Assembly: GCF_019049855.1 (NCBI RefSeq)
Contig: NZ_JAHLSY010000007.1
Span: 1 to 64,000 of the forward strand
Direction of reading: 5' to 3'
Length of the DNA: 64,000 bases
Source of the DNA: Hydrogenophilus thiooxidans
Lineage (GTDB): Bacteria; Pseudomonadota; Gammaproteobacteria; Burkholderiales; Rhodocyclaceae
This document shows positions 45,005-54,351 of this stretch, piece after piece; position 1 is the stretch's first letter; the number at the start of each line of letters is the position of its first letter. A program made the position numbers and the translations under genes. The notes under the pieces were generated by a model that worked only from the letters and a program-made list of their open reading frames with translations, was not told the DNA's origin and searched no databases.

Positions 45005-46438
45005 TCACCACGGCACACCCAGACGGTATTCGAGCAGCAGGCGGTCGTTGCGGCTGGTTGCAAGCGCCGTCTGGTACGCCGCTTCGGCGTTGAGCCAGGT
45101 GCGCTGCGCGTCGAGAACGAGCGCGTAATCGACCATCCCGGCGCGGTACTGTGCGTCCATGAGTTGCCACGCCCGCTCGGCTGCCTGCGCTGCCGCTGCC
45201 AGCGCCCGGCGGCGTTCGTCGTTTGCCTGCAGTTGCGCGAGCGTCTGTTCGACCTCGCCCAACGCTGCGACGAGCGCTGCGCGGTAGTTCGCCGCCGCTT
45301 CGCGCACCGCGGCGTCTGCGGCGCGCGCTTCGGCGGCAAGCCGCCCACCGTCGAAAAGGGTCGCGGAAAGGTTCCACGCGAGCGCCCAGCTCGCCGCGCT
45401 CATCTGCCAGATCGTCGCCGGATTCGCCGCCGCGAACGCCAGCGTACCGGTGAGGGGAAAGGTCGGATACTGCGCCGCGCGCGCATCGACCGCGCTCGCC
45501 ACTGCCGCTGCAAGCCGCCGCTCTGCTTCGCGCACGTCGGGACGGCGGCGCAACAGATCGATCGGGGTGCCGGGATCGGGCGGCGCCGGCAACAGTTCGT
45601 CCGAAGGCAGCGGCGGCGGGTTGCGCCAGGCGCGAGCGATGCCTCCGGTGAGGATCACCAACCGCTCGACGGCAATAGCGTACTGCGCCTGCGCTTGGGC
45701 GCGTTGCGCGGCGAGTTGCGCTGCCAGGGTTTCGAGCTGCGCCCGTTCCCGTTCGCTGGCAAGGCCAGCCGCGATGCGGGCGTCGAGGAGCGCGCGGCTC
45801 TGCGCGACGATCGCCATTTGCCGTTCGCTCACCGCCTGCTGCGCGCGCGCGGCGATCGCGTCGAGGTAGGCCTGCGCGGCTTGCAACAATAACTGCCGTT
45901 CGAGTTGCGCCGCCGCCCAGTGGGCCGCTTCGGCCTCGAACGCCGCGGCGCGCGCCGCCGCGGCCCGTCCGCCGAACAGGTCGGGCGTCCAGCGCCAATC
46001 GACACCCGCCTGCGTGGTGGTACCGGCGCTCGCTTGACCGGTGCGCGCCGCGCCCGTGCCGCTACGCGCCACCCCCGCATTCGCGGTCACCGTCACCCCA
46101 CCGGCTTGCGCCTGCGCCGCTTCGGCAAGCGCAGCGGCTTTCGCCCACCGCGCGAGCGCCGCGTCACGCTCCGGGTTCGCCGCACGCACCGCGGCAAAGA
46201 GTTGCGCGAGCGTGGGCGCAGCGGTCAACCAAGGCGACGACATGTTGGTCGTCGCAACCTCGGCAACGCCGTGGTGGTAGCGCTCGGGCCAATCGGCTTC
46301 GGGGTTCGGGTATTGCGGCGGCTGCACCGCGCACGCAGCAAGGAGAAGGGGCGCGAGGTACGACCACCTAGCGCACCGTTGCCGCCAGCTGGGCAAGGGA
46401 TTCTGGATCGTTGCAATTGGCAAAAGCGTCGGGTTCAT
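45005..46438 (-). CDS. NodT-family outer membrane efflux lipoprotein
   Basis: A 477-residue channel with lipoprotein signal peptide (lipobox LLLAAC) and two OEP repeats (RWTPDLFGGRAAAARAAAFE, LSATLFDGGRLAAEARAADA). It completes the efflux set with the adaptor, ATPase and permease downstream. ATG 46438 lies 71 bases inside the 3' end of mobA, and a later start is possible but would remove the signal. Confidence 0.87.
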   Translation of the reverse strand: MNPTLLPIATIQNPLPSWRQRCARWSYLAPLLLAACAVQPPQYPNPEADWPERYHHGVAEVATTNMSSPWLTAAPTLAQLFAAVRAANPERDAALARWAKAAALAEAAQAQAGGVTVTANAGVARSGTGAARTGQASAGTTTQAGVDWRWTPDLFGGRAAAARAAAFEAEAAHWAAAQLERQLLLQAAQAYLDAIAARAQQAVSERQMAIVAQSRALLDARIAAGLASERERAQLETLAAQLAAQRAQAQAQYAIAVERLVILTGGIARAWRNPPPLPSDELLPAPPDPGTPIDLLRRRPDVREAERRLAAAVASAVDARAAQYPTFPLTGTLAFAAANPATIWQMSAASWALAWNLSATLFDGGRLAAEARAADAAVREAAANYRAALVAALGEVEQTLAQLQANDERRRALAAAAQAAERAWQLMDAQYRAGMVDYALVLDAQRTWLNAEAAYQTALATSRNDRLLLEYRLGVPW

Positions 46439-47027
46439 CCGCGAATGAGACCGCACGATGCGGCAAAGTTCCGTACCAGGCGTCGATTCTACGCCGATGG
46501 GTCGCAAGGAACGCAGCAAGGCTCGGCAAATGGGCGCGATGGACGAGCAAGAAGACCGGATGGGGGCGCGTGCCATCGTGGGCGAAGAAGACGGGCGGCA
46601 GGGGGTCGCCTGCGCGGTCTGCGTCGTCTGCCGCGGCAAACGCGCCGGCAGCGTGCGCCGCGGCAAGGAAACGCGCCACGAGATCGCGCGGCAGAAGCGG
46701 CGCGTCACACGGCACCGTCACCACCCAGTCGCTGGGTGCTGCCGCCAACCCAGCGGCGATCCCGGCAAGCGGGCCAGCGAAGCGCCATTCGGGGGGGTCA
46801 CTGACCACCGGGTAGCCGAGTGCGCGATAGCGGTCGAGGCTGCGGTTGGCGCTCACCAGGAGCTGGGCAACCTGCGGACGCAACCGCTCGATCGCCCACG
46901 CGATGAGCGGTTTGTCACGCCAGGTGACCCACCCTTTGTCGACGCCGCCCATGCGCCGCCCTTCGCCGCCAGCCAGAATCAGCCCGGTCACGGGAAACCG
47001 GTTTGGGTCAGGTTCGGTATCAAGCAT
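46368..47027 (-). CDS. mobA: Molybdenum cofactor guanylyltransferase MobA
   Basis: A 219-residue MobA: LILAGGEGRRMGGVDKGW is the GTP site and VTVPCDAPLLPRDLV the metal-binding Asp region. FANCNDPESL is near the end. It attaches GMP to molybdopterin. GGAGGAG lies before ATG 47027. It supports molybdoenzymes supplied by modABC at 25-27 kb. Confidence 0.92.
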   Translation of the reverse strand: MLDTEPDPNRFPVTGLILAGGEGRRMGGVDKGWVTWRDKPLIAWAIERLRPQVAQLLVSANRSLDRYRALGYPVVSDPPEWRFAGPLAGIAAGLAAAPSDWVVTVPCDAPLLPRDLVARFLAAAHAAGAFAAADDADRAGDPLPPVFFAHDGTRPHPVFLLVHRAHLPSLAAFLATHRRRIDAWYGTLPHRAVSFADEPDAFANCNDPESLAQLAATVR

Positions 47028-47053
47028 GGGGATCTCCTCCTCCCGTTCCGGTG

Positions 47054-50000
47054 TCACGCCGCGCCATCCCCTCTTCGCAGCGCTTCGCGCGCCCGTTCGC
47101 GCGCCGCAAGCGCCGCTTCGCCGTGGCGCCGCTTCACGTGCCCGAAGCCCCGCACGGTGCGCGGCCAACGCGCCAGCGCTTCCGCACGCGACACCGCGTC
47201 GAGGTTCGCGTGATCGCGGCGCAATTGGTCGGCGATTTCCGCAAGATCGCTTTCGTAGAGGCGGATGAGTTTCCGCTCCCAGCGCCGTTCGGCACTCTGC
47301 CCGAACGGGTCGAACGGGGTACCGCGCAGGAACTTCAACCGTGCCAACCACGGGAAGACCCGGCGTAGCCAGGGACCGTAGGTGCGCTTTTCGATCCGGC
47401 CGGTCAGGGGATCGGGTTTGGCCAAGAACGGCGGCGCGAGCAAAAACTTTGGCGTAAAACCGGGTTCGAACGTCTCGCCCAGCTGTTGCCACACGTCAGG
47501 GTCGCTCCACAGCCGCGCCACCTCGTATTCGTCCTTGATCGCGAGGAGGCGATGGTATTCGCGGGCCACCGTCGCGGTGAGCGGCAGGTCGTCTGGGCGC
47601 TCCGCTGTGGCTTCTGGGAGCGTCTGACCCGCTTGACGCCGCAGCGCGCGTTCGGCGTCGCGGATCCGTTCGACCCGCTCCCGGTACCGTTCGGCGTAGC
47701 GCGCGTTCTGGTAGCGGGTGAGGTGCGCAACACGGCGCGCGATCATTTCGTCGAGCGTCTGCGACAGGCGCAAGATCCCCTTGGGTTCGCTGTGGGCAAA
47801 CGCGAACACTGCGTCGAGATCGACCGCGGCGCGCCGCCCCCACAAGAACGCTTTCTGGTTCGCGGCAACCGCGACCCCGTTCAATTCGATCGCGCGCAGG
47901 AGCGCCGCCTCAGAAACCGGCACCCACCCCTGTTGCCACGCATAGCCGAGCAGAAAGGCGTTGGTGAAGATCGCATCCCCCATCAGCCGCGTCGCCAATT
48001 GGGTGGCATCGAACGCGAAGGGCGCTCCCCCGATCGCGTCACCGATCTGCGCCAGCAGCCGCTCGCGGGGGAACTGCCAATCGGGGTTGCGCGTGAATTC
48101 GAGCGTCGGCGTCTCGGCGGTATTGACGACCACACGGGTGCGCCCGACGGTCATTTTCGCCAACGCCTCGTCGCTCGCGGTGACGATCAGGTCGCCGCCG
48201 ATCACCGCGTCCGCTTCCCCGGCAGCGATGCGGGCTGCGGTGATCCGCTCTGGAGTTGCGGCTAGCCGTATGTGGCTGAAGACCGCGCCCCCTTTCTGCG
48301 CGAGACCGGTCATGTCGAGCGTCGTCACCCCTTTCCCTTCCAGGTGCGCCGCCATGCCGATGAGCGCGCCGATCGTCACCACACCGGTCCCCCCGACTCC
48401 GGTCACCAGGAGGTTCCACGGGCGGTCGAGCGCGGGCACGCCGGGTTCGGGCGGCAGCGGCCAATCGTCGTCGCCCGCAAGCGCTTCTCCTTTTTTGAGC
48501 TGCGCGTTTTCGAGCACGAGAAAGCTGGGACAAAAGCCGTCGGCACAGGAGTAGTCTTTGTTGCAGCTCGACTGGTCGATCTGCCGCTTGCGACCAAACT
48601 CGGTTTCGAGCGGCCAGACCGCGACGCAGTTCGACACTTCCCCGCAATCGCCGCACCCTTCGCAAACCTCCGGGTGGATGAAGAGCCGCCGCGGGGGATC
48701 GGGGAACTGCTTGCGTTTGCGGCGGCGCCGCTTCTCCGCCGCGCAGGTCTGGTCATAAATGATCGCCGAAACCCCAGGCAACGCGCGAAATTCGCGCTGA
48801 ATCGCGTCAAGCTCCTTGCGGTGGCGAATCGGCACCTGGTCGACGTCGGCCGGGCCATAGACGCGCGGCGTTCCGTCGGTGACGATCACCAAGTTATGGA
48901 CCCCTTCGGCTTTGAGTTGCGCGACGATCATCGGGACGGTGAGCGGTCCGTCGACCGGCTGCCCGCCCGTCATCGCGACCGCATCGTTGTACAGGATCTT
49001 GAAGGTGATATTGACGCCCGCCGCGATACACTGCCGAATCGCCAGGATCCCGGAGTGGTAGTAGGTGCCGTCGCCCAGGTTGGCGAAGATGTGGCGCGTT
49101 TCGGTAAACTGCGCCTGCCCGACCCACGGCACCCCCTCGCCCCCCATCTGGGTGAAGGTACTGGTGTGGCGCTCCGGCATCCAGGTGACCATGTAGTGGC
49201 AGCCGATCCCGGCAACCGCGCGGCTCCCTTCGGGCACGCGGGTCGAGGTGTTGTGCGGACACCCGGGGCAGAAGGTGGGGAGCCGTTCAGCATGAAGCGG
49301 CAGGCGCGCCAACGCCGCCTCTTTCTGCGCGATCCATTCGAGCCGCGCCCGCATTTCGGGCGAATCGTACCAACGGGCCAAGCGGTTGCCGATCGCACGC
49401 GCGATCATCGCTGGCGTGAGCTCCCCCGCCGCGGGCAAGAGCCATTCGCCGTGGTCGACGGTGCCGTCGGGACGCACGAGGTGGGCCCACTCCCCCTTTT
49501 CGTCGAATTTGCCGACCACCCGCGGCCGGACATCTTCGCGCCAGTTGTAGAGCTCCTCTTTGAGCTGATATTCGATGAGCTGCCGCTTTTCCTCGACCAC
49601 CAGGATCTCTTCCAACCCGTCGGCGAAGCGGCGCACCGCGTCGGCTTCGAGCGGCCAGACCATCCCGACCTTCATCAGGCGGATGCCGATCGCCTTGGCG
49701 CGTTCGGCGTCGATACCCAGGTCTTCGAGCGCCTGCAGCACGTCGAGGTAGGATTTGCCGCTGGTGATGATCCCCAGGCGCGGCCGTTCGGGTTCGATCA
49801 CGATGCGGTTCAGTTCGTTCGCCCGCGCGTACGCGAGCGCTGCGTAGAGCTTGTGGTGCAGCAGCCGCTCCTCTTGCACCCGCGGCGGATCGGGCCAGCG
49901 GATGTTGAGTCCGCCCGGCGGCATCGGAAAGTCGGTGGGAAGGGTCACGGTGACGCGGAACGGATCGGCGTCGACCGACGCGGCGCTCTCCACCGTATCG

Positions 50001-50623
50001 GCCACCGCTTTGAACGCGACCCAGCAGCCGCTGTAGCGCGACAGCGCGTAACCGTGGATTCCGTAATCGAGGTACTCCTGCACGTTGGCCGGCGCGAGCA
50101 CCGGCATCATCACCGCTTTGAAGATATGGTCGGTCTGATGCGGCAGCGTCGACGATTTCGCCGCATGGTCGTCGCCAGCAACGACCAATACGCCGCCGTG
50201 GGGCGACGTACCCGCGGCGTTGCCGTGGCGCAAGACGTCGCCACTGCGGTCGACCCCCGGACCTTTGCCATACCAGAGCGCAAAGACGCCGTCGTAGCGG
50301 GCACCCGGGAACAGGCCGACCTGTTGCGTTCCCCAGACCGCGGTCGCTGCCAGATCCTCATTGACGCCGGGTTGGAAGACGATCGCGTGGTCGCGCAGGA
50401 AAGCTTGCGCGCGCCACAACTCCTTGTCGAGCCCGCCCAGCGGGGAGCCGCGGTAGCCGGAGACGAAACCCGCGGTATTGAGCCCGGCGGCTTGGTCACG
50501 GATCTTCTGGTTGATCAGAAGACGCACCAGCGCCTGCGTCCCGGTCAAGAAGACCCGGCGTTCGCGGTAGCGATCCTCTAGGGTATAGCGGGCGAGCGCC
50601 AGCTGGCCGATGGGTGCGTTCAT
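47054..50623 (-). CDS. Indolepyruvate:ferredoxin oxidoreductase, fused-subunit form
   Basis: A 1189-residue fusion. The N-terminal pyrimidine domain is GFVSGYRGSPLGGLDKELW and the TPP-binding core is CPGCPHNTSTRVPEGSRA. A 4Fe-4S region is CEGCGDCGEVSNCVAVWP with further CNKDYSCADGFC. The C-terminal gamma-type domain opens VTGVGGTGVVTIGALIGMAAH. It decarboxylates aryl pyruvates to acyl-CoA, passing electrons to ferredoxin. This long form is common in aerobic proteobacteria. All domains are intact. Confidence 0.93.
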   Translation of the reverse strand: MNAPIGQLALARYTLEDRYRERRVFLTGTQALVRLLINQKIRDQAAGLNTAGFVSGYRGSPLGGLDKELWRAQAFLRDHAIVFQPGVNEDLAATAVWGTQQVGLFPGARYDGVFALWYGKGPGVDRSGDVLRHGNAAGTSPHGGVLVVAGDDHAAKSSTLPHQTDHIFKAVMMPVLAPANVQEYLDYGIHGYALSRYSGCWVAFKAVADTVESAASVDADPFRVTVTLPTDFPMPPGGLNIRWPDPPRVQEERLLHHKLYAALAYARANELNRIVIEPERPRLGIITSGKSYLDVLQALEDLGIDAERAKAIGIRLMKVGMVWPLEADAVRRFADGLEEILVVEEKRQLIEYQLKEELYNWREDVRPRVVGKFDEKGEWAHLVRPDGTVDHGEWLLPAAGELTPAMIARAIGNRLARWYDSPEMRARLEWIAQKEAALARLPLHAERLPTFCPGCPHNTSTRVPEGSRAVAGIGCHYMVTWMPERHTSTFTQMGGEGVPWVGQAQFTETRHIFANLGDGTYYHSGILAIRQCIAAGVNITFKILYNDAVAMTGGQPVDGPLTVPMIVAQLKAEGVHNLVIVTDGTPRVYGPADVDQVPIRHRKELDAIQREFRALPGVSAIIYDQTCAAEKRRRRKRKQFPDPPRRLFIHPEVCEGCGDCGEVSNCVAVWPLETEFGRKRQIDQSSCNKDYSCADGFCPSFLVLENAQLKKGEALAGDDDWPLPPEPGVPALDRPWNLLVTGVGGTGVVTIGALIGMAAHLEGKGVTTLDMTGLAQKGGAVFSHIRLAATPERITAARIAAGEADAVIGGDLIVTASDEALAKMTVGRTRVVVNTAETPTLEFTRNPDWQFPRERLLAQIGDAIGGAPFAFDATQLATRLMGDAIFTNAFLLGYAWQQGWVPVSEAALLRAIELNGVAVAANQKAFLWGRRAAVDLDAVFAFAHSEPKGILRLSQTLDEMIARRVAHLTRYQNARYAERYRERVERIRDAERALRRQAGQTLPEATAERPDDLPLTATVAREYHRLLAIKDEYEVARLWSDPDVWQQLGETFEPGFTPKFLLAPPFLAKPDPLTGRIEKRTYGPWLRRVFPWLARLKFLRGTPFDPFGQSAERRWERKLIRLYESDLAEIADQLRRDHANLDAVSRAEALARWPRTVRGFGHVKRRHGEAALAARERAREALRRGDGAA

Positions 50624-50769
50624 CTTCTGTCTCCTTTGGTGTGGCTGCGCGCCGCGAAGCGATTCGGCTTGGCGGCAGCCGGTTCCGGATCGTGGTGATC
50701 GTTCGCAGTCTTGTTGTATCGATTATTTTTGCGCGTTACCGCGGTCGCGAACAGTTAGGGAAAACCCGA

Positions 50770-51285
50770 TCACCACGCCAAATAGGCGTACCCGGCCTCT
50801 TGGAGCTCCATGATCGCCGCCGCGCCCACTTCGACGATTTCGGCAAACGGTTCGATCGCCTCTGGCCCCCAACCGAGGGTTTTCATCGTGTTGCCGCACG
50901 CGATGTAGCGCACGCCGTAGAACTCCGCTTGCCCTTTCGCCCGCTGCCGCAGCTCCTCCGGAATCGGACGCTGCGGCGTTTTGGCGATGAGGTGAATGCC
51001 CGGACCGAAGCAGACCACCGCGATTGCGATCTGATCGGGGTACTTTCCCAGCATCGCCGAGATCGAGTTGAGGATATGTCCGATGTATTCGGGGTCGGCT
51101 TGGTTGAGCTGATAGACGATTTTGTGGGGCATCCCGTCACCCGCGCTCTCGCCCCGTGCGGCCCCCACCGCAAGCGCCAACGCAGCGGGGGCAGTCAAAG
51201 CCAGACGCCGGCGGCGGTCTGGCGCGCGCGCCGCGACAGCGGTCGGTGGCACGGGTTCGGCGTTCGTTGTCGTCGCTTTGCTCAT
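50770..51285 (-). CDS. Exported DsrE-family protein
   Basis: A 171-residue protein with arginine-rich leader and hydrophobic signal (DRRRRLALTAPAALALAVGAA), then a DsrE-like domain: KIVYQLNQADPEYIGHILNS, VVCFGPGIHLIA and the cysteine in YIACGNTMKTL. DsrE-type proteins relay sulfane sulfur on such a cysteine, though here it is exported. ATG 51285 follows AGAGGAGC. Role is inferred. Confidence 0.75.
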   Translation of the reverse strand: MSKATTTNAEPVPPTAVAARAPDRRRRLALTAPAALALAVGAARGESAGDGMPHKIVYQLNQADPEYIGHILNSISAMLGKYPDQIAIAVVCFGPGIHLIAKTPQRPIPEELRQRAKGQAEFYGVRYIACGNTMKTLGWGPEAIEPFAEIVEVGAAAIMELQEAGYAYLAW

Positions 51286-51312
51286 CACACGCGCTCCTCT
51301 CTGAAGGGGTCT

Positions 51313-53511
51313 TTATAAAAAACCGAGCCGTTGCCGCGGGCCACCCTTTGCGACCACCTCGTCACGCAGCGCGCTCAACAGCGCCTCGCCGCTTGCCGCA
51401 CCACCGAGCAGACGCAACCGCTTCACCGCGGCCGCGAAATCGCCAGGCGTCAAGCGGTCGAGTTCGCGGGTGCGGTGACTCCACGCTTCGGCTTCGTCGC
51501 GCGGAACCCCCAGCCGCACCGCCTCTTGGACGAAGAGCGCTGCCCGCTGCGGCGCGGTGAGATAGTCGAACCGCACCTTGAACGCAAAGCGACGCAGGCT
51601 CGCGGCGTCGAGTTGTTCCACGAGGTTGGTGGTGCAGATGAAAATGCCGTCGAACGCCTCCATTTGCGTGAGCAGTTCGTTGGTCTGCGTCACCTCCCAG
51701 TGCGCGTGCGCCCCACGGCGGTCGGCAAGGAAGCTGTCGGCCTCGTCCAAAAGCAGCACCGCCCCCCGCTCGCGCGCTTCCCGAAACATCGCCGCGATCG
51801 CCTTTTCGCTTTCGCCGAGCCATTTGGACAACAGGTCGGAGGCGCGTTTCACCACGATCGGCTTGTCGAGCGCGCGCGCGATCCCATGCGCGAATTCGGT
51901 CTTGCCGGTACCGGGCGGGCCATAGAAGCAGAGCGTTGCCTGCGGTTGCCGCGCCAGCGCCGCAACGAGCCGCTCCGGATCAATGTCGAGGTTGAGGAAC
52001 GCCCAATCGAGCGCAGTTGCAGCAGGTAGCCGCGGCACCCCCCGTTCCCCAAGAAGCGCCAAGCTCGATGCCAAAGCCCGTTCCGCGGCAACGAGCGGCG
52101 AGACCGCCGACTCTGGGCCTTTCCCAACCGGGCGCGCCGCCACCCAACGTGCCACCTGTGCCGCTTGCGCTAGGAGCGCCGGTGACGCTGCCTCGTGGCG
52201 CACAAGGCGCATCAACCATTCGTCGCTGGCGTTGAGCCCCGCAAACGCTTGCCGCGCGATCGCCATCCGCACCCCTTCGGGCGGGACGGGAAAACGCACC
52301 GCGTACGCGAAACGGCGCAAATAGGCCGGATCGAACGCCGCGTCGTTGGTGATCCAGATCGTCGGCAACGGATTGTTCTCGAGCAGCCAATTGGTCCACG
52401 CTTTCGCGCCGCGGGTTGGCGCGGTATCGTCGTCTCCGCCCAACAGCGAAAGCAGCGTATGCCCCGAAGTGGGCAGCACATCTTCAGCTTCATCGAGCAG
52501 CATCAACGTCCGTTCGGCGCGCGCGGTGATACTCGACGCCGCGGCGTAGGCGCGCAGGCGCTCTTGACCCTGGATCGGTTCGCCCGCTTCATCCTGCGCT
52601 GGGGTCTCCACCAGCCGCGCACCGAGCGCTTGCGCAAGCGCTTGCGCGAACTCGGTTTTGCCGGTACCCGGCGGCCCATAAAAGAGCAGGTTCACCCCTT
52701 TGGCACGGGCCGCAAGCGCCCCGTCCAAGAGCGCGATCAAGGTCGCGGCATCCTGCGCCAAATGGGGAAAATCGGCGAGCGTACAGCGCGGCTGCCGCAC
52801 CACCGGCCGAACGAACGCTGCCATCAAGTCGTCGGTGGTGAGTTGGCTCGAGAGCAAGAGGTGCGGCAGCCGCCCCATCACGTCGAAACGCGTCTCGAGG
52901 TCATGCCCCGCACGGGGCGCCGCATCGACCCGAACCAACCCAGCGCGGTGCAGCGCCCCGTCGGGCCGCAACGCTTTGACGACGAGCGCGCGGCGAACGT
53001 TCGCGATCGCCGCGACCGCCAACGCGACATGGTCGAGCCCACCCGGTTGGTTCGCCGCCGCCACCGCCGCGTGGAAACGGCGAAACGCCGCCAACGCCAC
53101 CGCAAAGCGCAACACCCCCACTTCGGCGCGGTTGAGTCCCAGCACCTTGCCCAGACGCGCCGAATTGCGCAACAACGGCAATTTCGGGTTGATCGCGGCT
53201 TCGAGCTGCTCCAAGCGTTCGAGCAGCCGCTTCTCGATCCCCGCAGTGCCGAGCTTGCGCATCGCGGCGCGGTCGATCACCGTATCGCCCTCTTCGTCCT
53301 CGCGCGTCGGGACCAATTCGCCCACGTAGCGCACGTAGTCGCTGTCGAGCAGGATCGGCTCGGAAAAGATGCTCTCCTTGTCCAGGTGGCGGTGCCACCC
53401 GAACGCAAGCGTCAAACGGATCAACCACGCCCCGAGGAGCGGCGCATGGGGATCCCGGTCCGATGCGTCGAGGGCTTGAAAAAGATGAGCGAGGCGCTTG
53501 GCCAAAATCAC
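51313..53511 (-). CDS. Twin-module AAA+ ATPase of unknown function
   Basis: A 732-residue protein. An N-terminal alpha-helical region (1-230) precedes two AAA modules. Module one has LLFYGPPGTGKTEFA and LMLLDEAEDVL (about residues 275-345). Module two has LCFYGPPGTGKTEFA and VLLLDEADSFL with sensor-type TTN (about 530-615). Arginine-finger region ASLRRFAFKVRF. Both modules keep Walker A and B. Which machine it serves is unknown. It is 27 bases upstream of the DsrE-like gene. Confidence 0.8.
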   Translation of the reverse strand: MILAKRLAHLFQALDASDRDPHAPLLGAWLIRLTLAFGWHRHLDKESIFSEPILLDSDYVRYVGELVPTREDEEGDTVIDRAAMRKLGTAGIEKRLLERLEQLEAAINPKLPLLRNSARLGKVLGLNRAEVGVLRFAVALAAFRRFHAAVAAANQPGGLDHVALAVAAIANVRRALVVKALRPDGALHRAGLVRVDAAPRAGHDLETRFDVMGRLPHLLLSSQLTTDDLMAAFVRPVVRQPRCTLADFPHLAQDAATLIALLDGALAARAKGVNLLFYGPPGTGKTEFAQALAQALGARLVETPAQDEAGEPIQGQERLRAYAAASSITARAERTLMLLDEAEDVLPTSGHTLLSLLGGDDDTAPTRGAKAWTNWLLENNPLPTIWITNDAAFDPAYLRRFAYAVRFPVPPEGVRMAIARQAFAGLNASDEWLMRLVRHEAASPALLAQAAQVARWVAARPVGKGPESAVSPLVAAERALASSLALLGERGVPRLPAATALDWAFLNLDIDPERLVAALARQPQATLCFYGPPGTGKTEFAHGIARALDKPIVVKRASDLLSKWLGESEKAIAAMFREARERGAVLLLDEADSFLADRRGAHAHWEVTQTNELLTQMEAFDGIFICTTNLVEQLDAASLRRFAFKVRFDYLTAPQRAALFVQEAVRLGVPRDEAEAWSHRTRELDRLTPGDFAAAVKRLRLLGGAASGEALLSALRDEVVAKGGPRQRLGFL

Positions 53512-53576
53512 GACTCCTTTACTGCTTTCCTAGCGGTTCGGGTATCATCGCGCAAACGCAACCCGGATGATTTTTC

Positions 53577-53990
53577 ATGGGGCACCACGCCGTTAGAGCG
53601 GAAAACCTCGATTCGGTTCGCCTGGACCTCTGGCTCTGGGCCGCCCGTTTCTTCAAGACCCGAACCCGCGCGCAAGAAGCGATCGCGGCAGGGCACGTCA
53701 AGCGCGAGGGCGACCGGGTGAAAGCGTCGCACCGAGTCAAGGTGGGCGAACGCTACACGATCCGCATCGGCCCCTACGAATGGCAGATTACGGTTGCCGC
53801 GCTCAGCGACCGCCGCGGCCCGGCCGAGGTGGCCCAAACGCTCTACCAAGAGGACCCCGAAAGTCACGCCCGCCGTCAAGCACAAGTGGCCGAGCGCCGC
53901 GCCCAGCAGGCGGCAGCTGCGAAACCGAGCAAAACCGCGATCGACCGCGCGCGCCTGCGGGCGCTGAAGCGGCAACAGCGCGCCCCGTGA
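53577..53990 (+). CDS. hslR: S4-domain RNA-binding heat shock protein Hsp15
   Basis: A 137-residue protein: the S4 domain (VRLDLWLWAARFFKTRTRAQ, HVKREGDRVKASHRVKVGE) is followed by a basic helical tail (AERRAQQAAAAKPSKTAIDR). Hsp15 frees peptidyl-tRNA from stalled 50S subunits. It starts 65 bases from the divergent AAA gene. Confidence 0.9.
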   Translation: MGHHAVRAENLDSVRLDLWLWAARFFKTRTRAQEAIAAGHVKREGDRVKASHRVKVGERYTIRIGPYEWQITVAALSDRRGPAEVAQTLYQEDPESHARRQAQVAERRAQQAAAAKPSKTAIDRARLRALKRQQRAP

Positions 53991-54011
53991 CCGCGCACAG
54001 CGACGGCACCC

Positions 54012-54299
54012 TTACGACGAAGCCGCTCGCAACGACAGACGCCGCGCCCTCTCCTCTTTTTCCGCTGCCTCTTGCAGGCGTGCAAGCCATCGGCGGTGCG
54101 CTTCATCCAGACAGAGATCGGCTTGAATGCGCTGCGTACAGGCAGCGCGTGCCGCAGCCAGCTCTTGGTCTGCCAGCTGCCGGATCCGCCGCGCCTCCTC
54201 CCTGAGCTGCACCGCTGGCGCCTGCTCCCGCGCCACCACGCCGCCAACCACCGCGACGACGCCGAGCACTGCCGCCAAAAGCCAGAACCCTCCGCGCAT
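54012..54299 (-). CDS. Small membrane-anchored hypothetical protein
   Basis: A 95-residue protein: a hydrophobic N-terminus (FWLLAAVLGVVAVVGGVV) followed by a charged helix with two cysteines (CTQRIQADLC). GGAAG-like upstream site. I recognise no family. It lies between convergently and divergently arranged genes with no operon partner. Confidence 0.5.
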   Translation of the reverse strand: MRGGFWLLAAVLGVVAVVGGVVAREQAPAVQLREEARRIRQLADQELAAARAACTQRIQADLCLDEAHRRWLARLQEAAEKEERARRLSLRAASS

Positions 54300-54351
54300 G
54301 GATCGAGCTTCCTTGTTAGAATTCGTCTATTGTATCCCTTTGGAAGCGAAG

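Noticed and set aside
48272-50581. Long plus-strand open frame (769 codons) opposite the indolepyruvate oxidoreductase
   Set aside because: It is composed of low-complexity Arg/His/Pro-rich sequence, the usual mirror of a GC-rich gene, and the minus-strand gene has clear domains.
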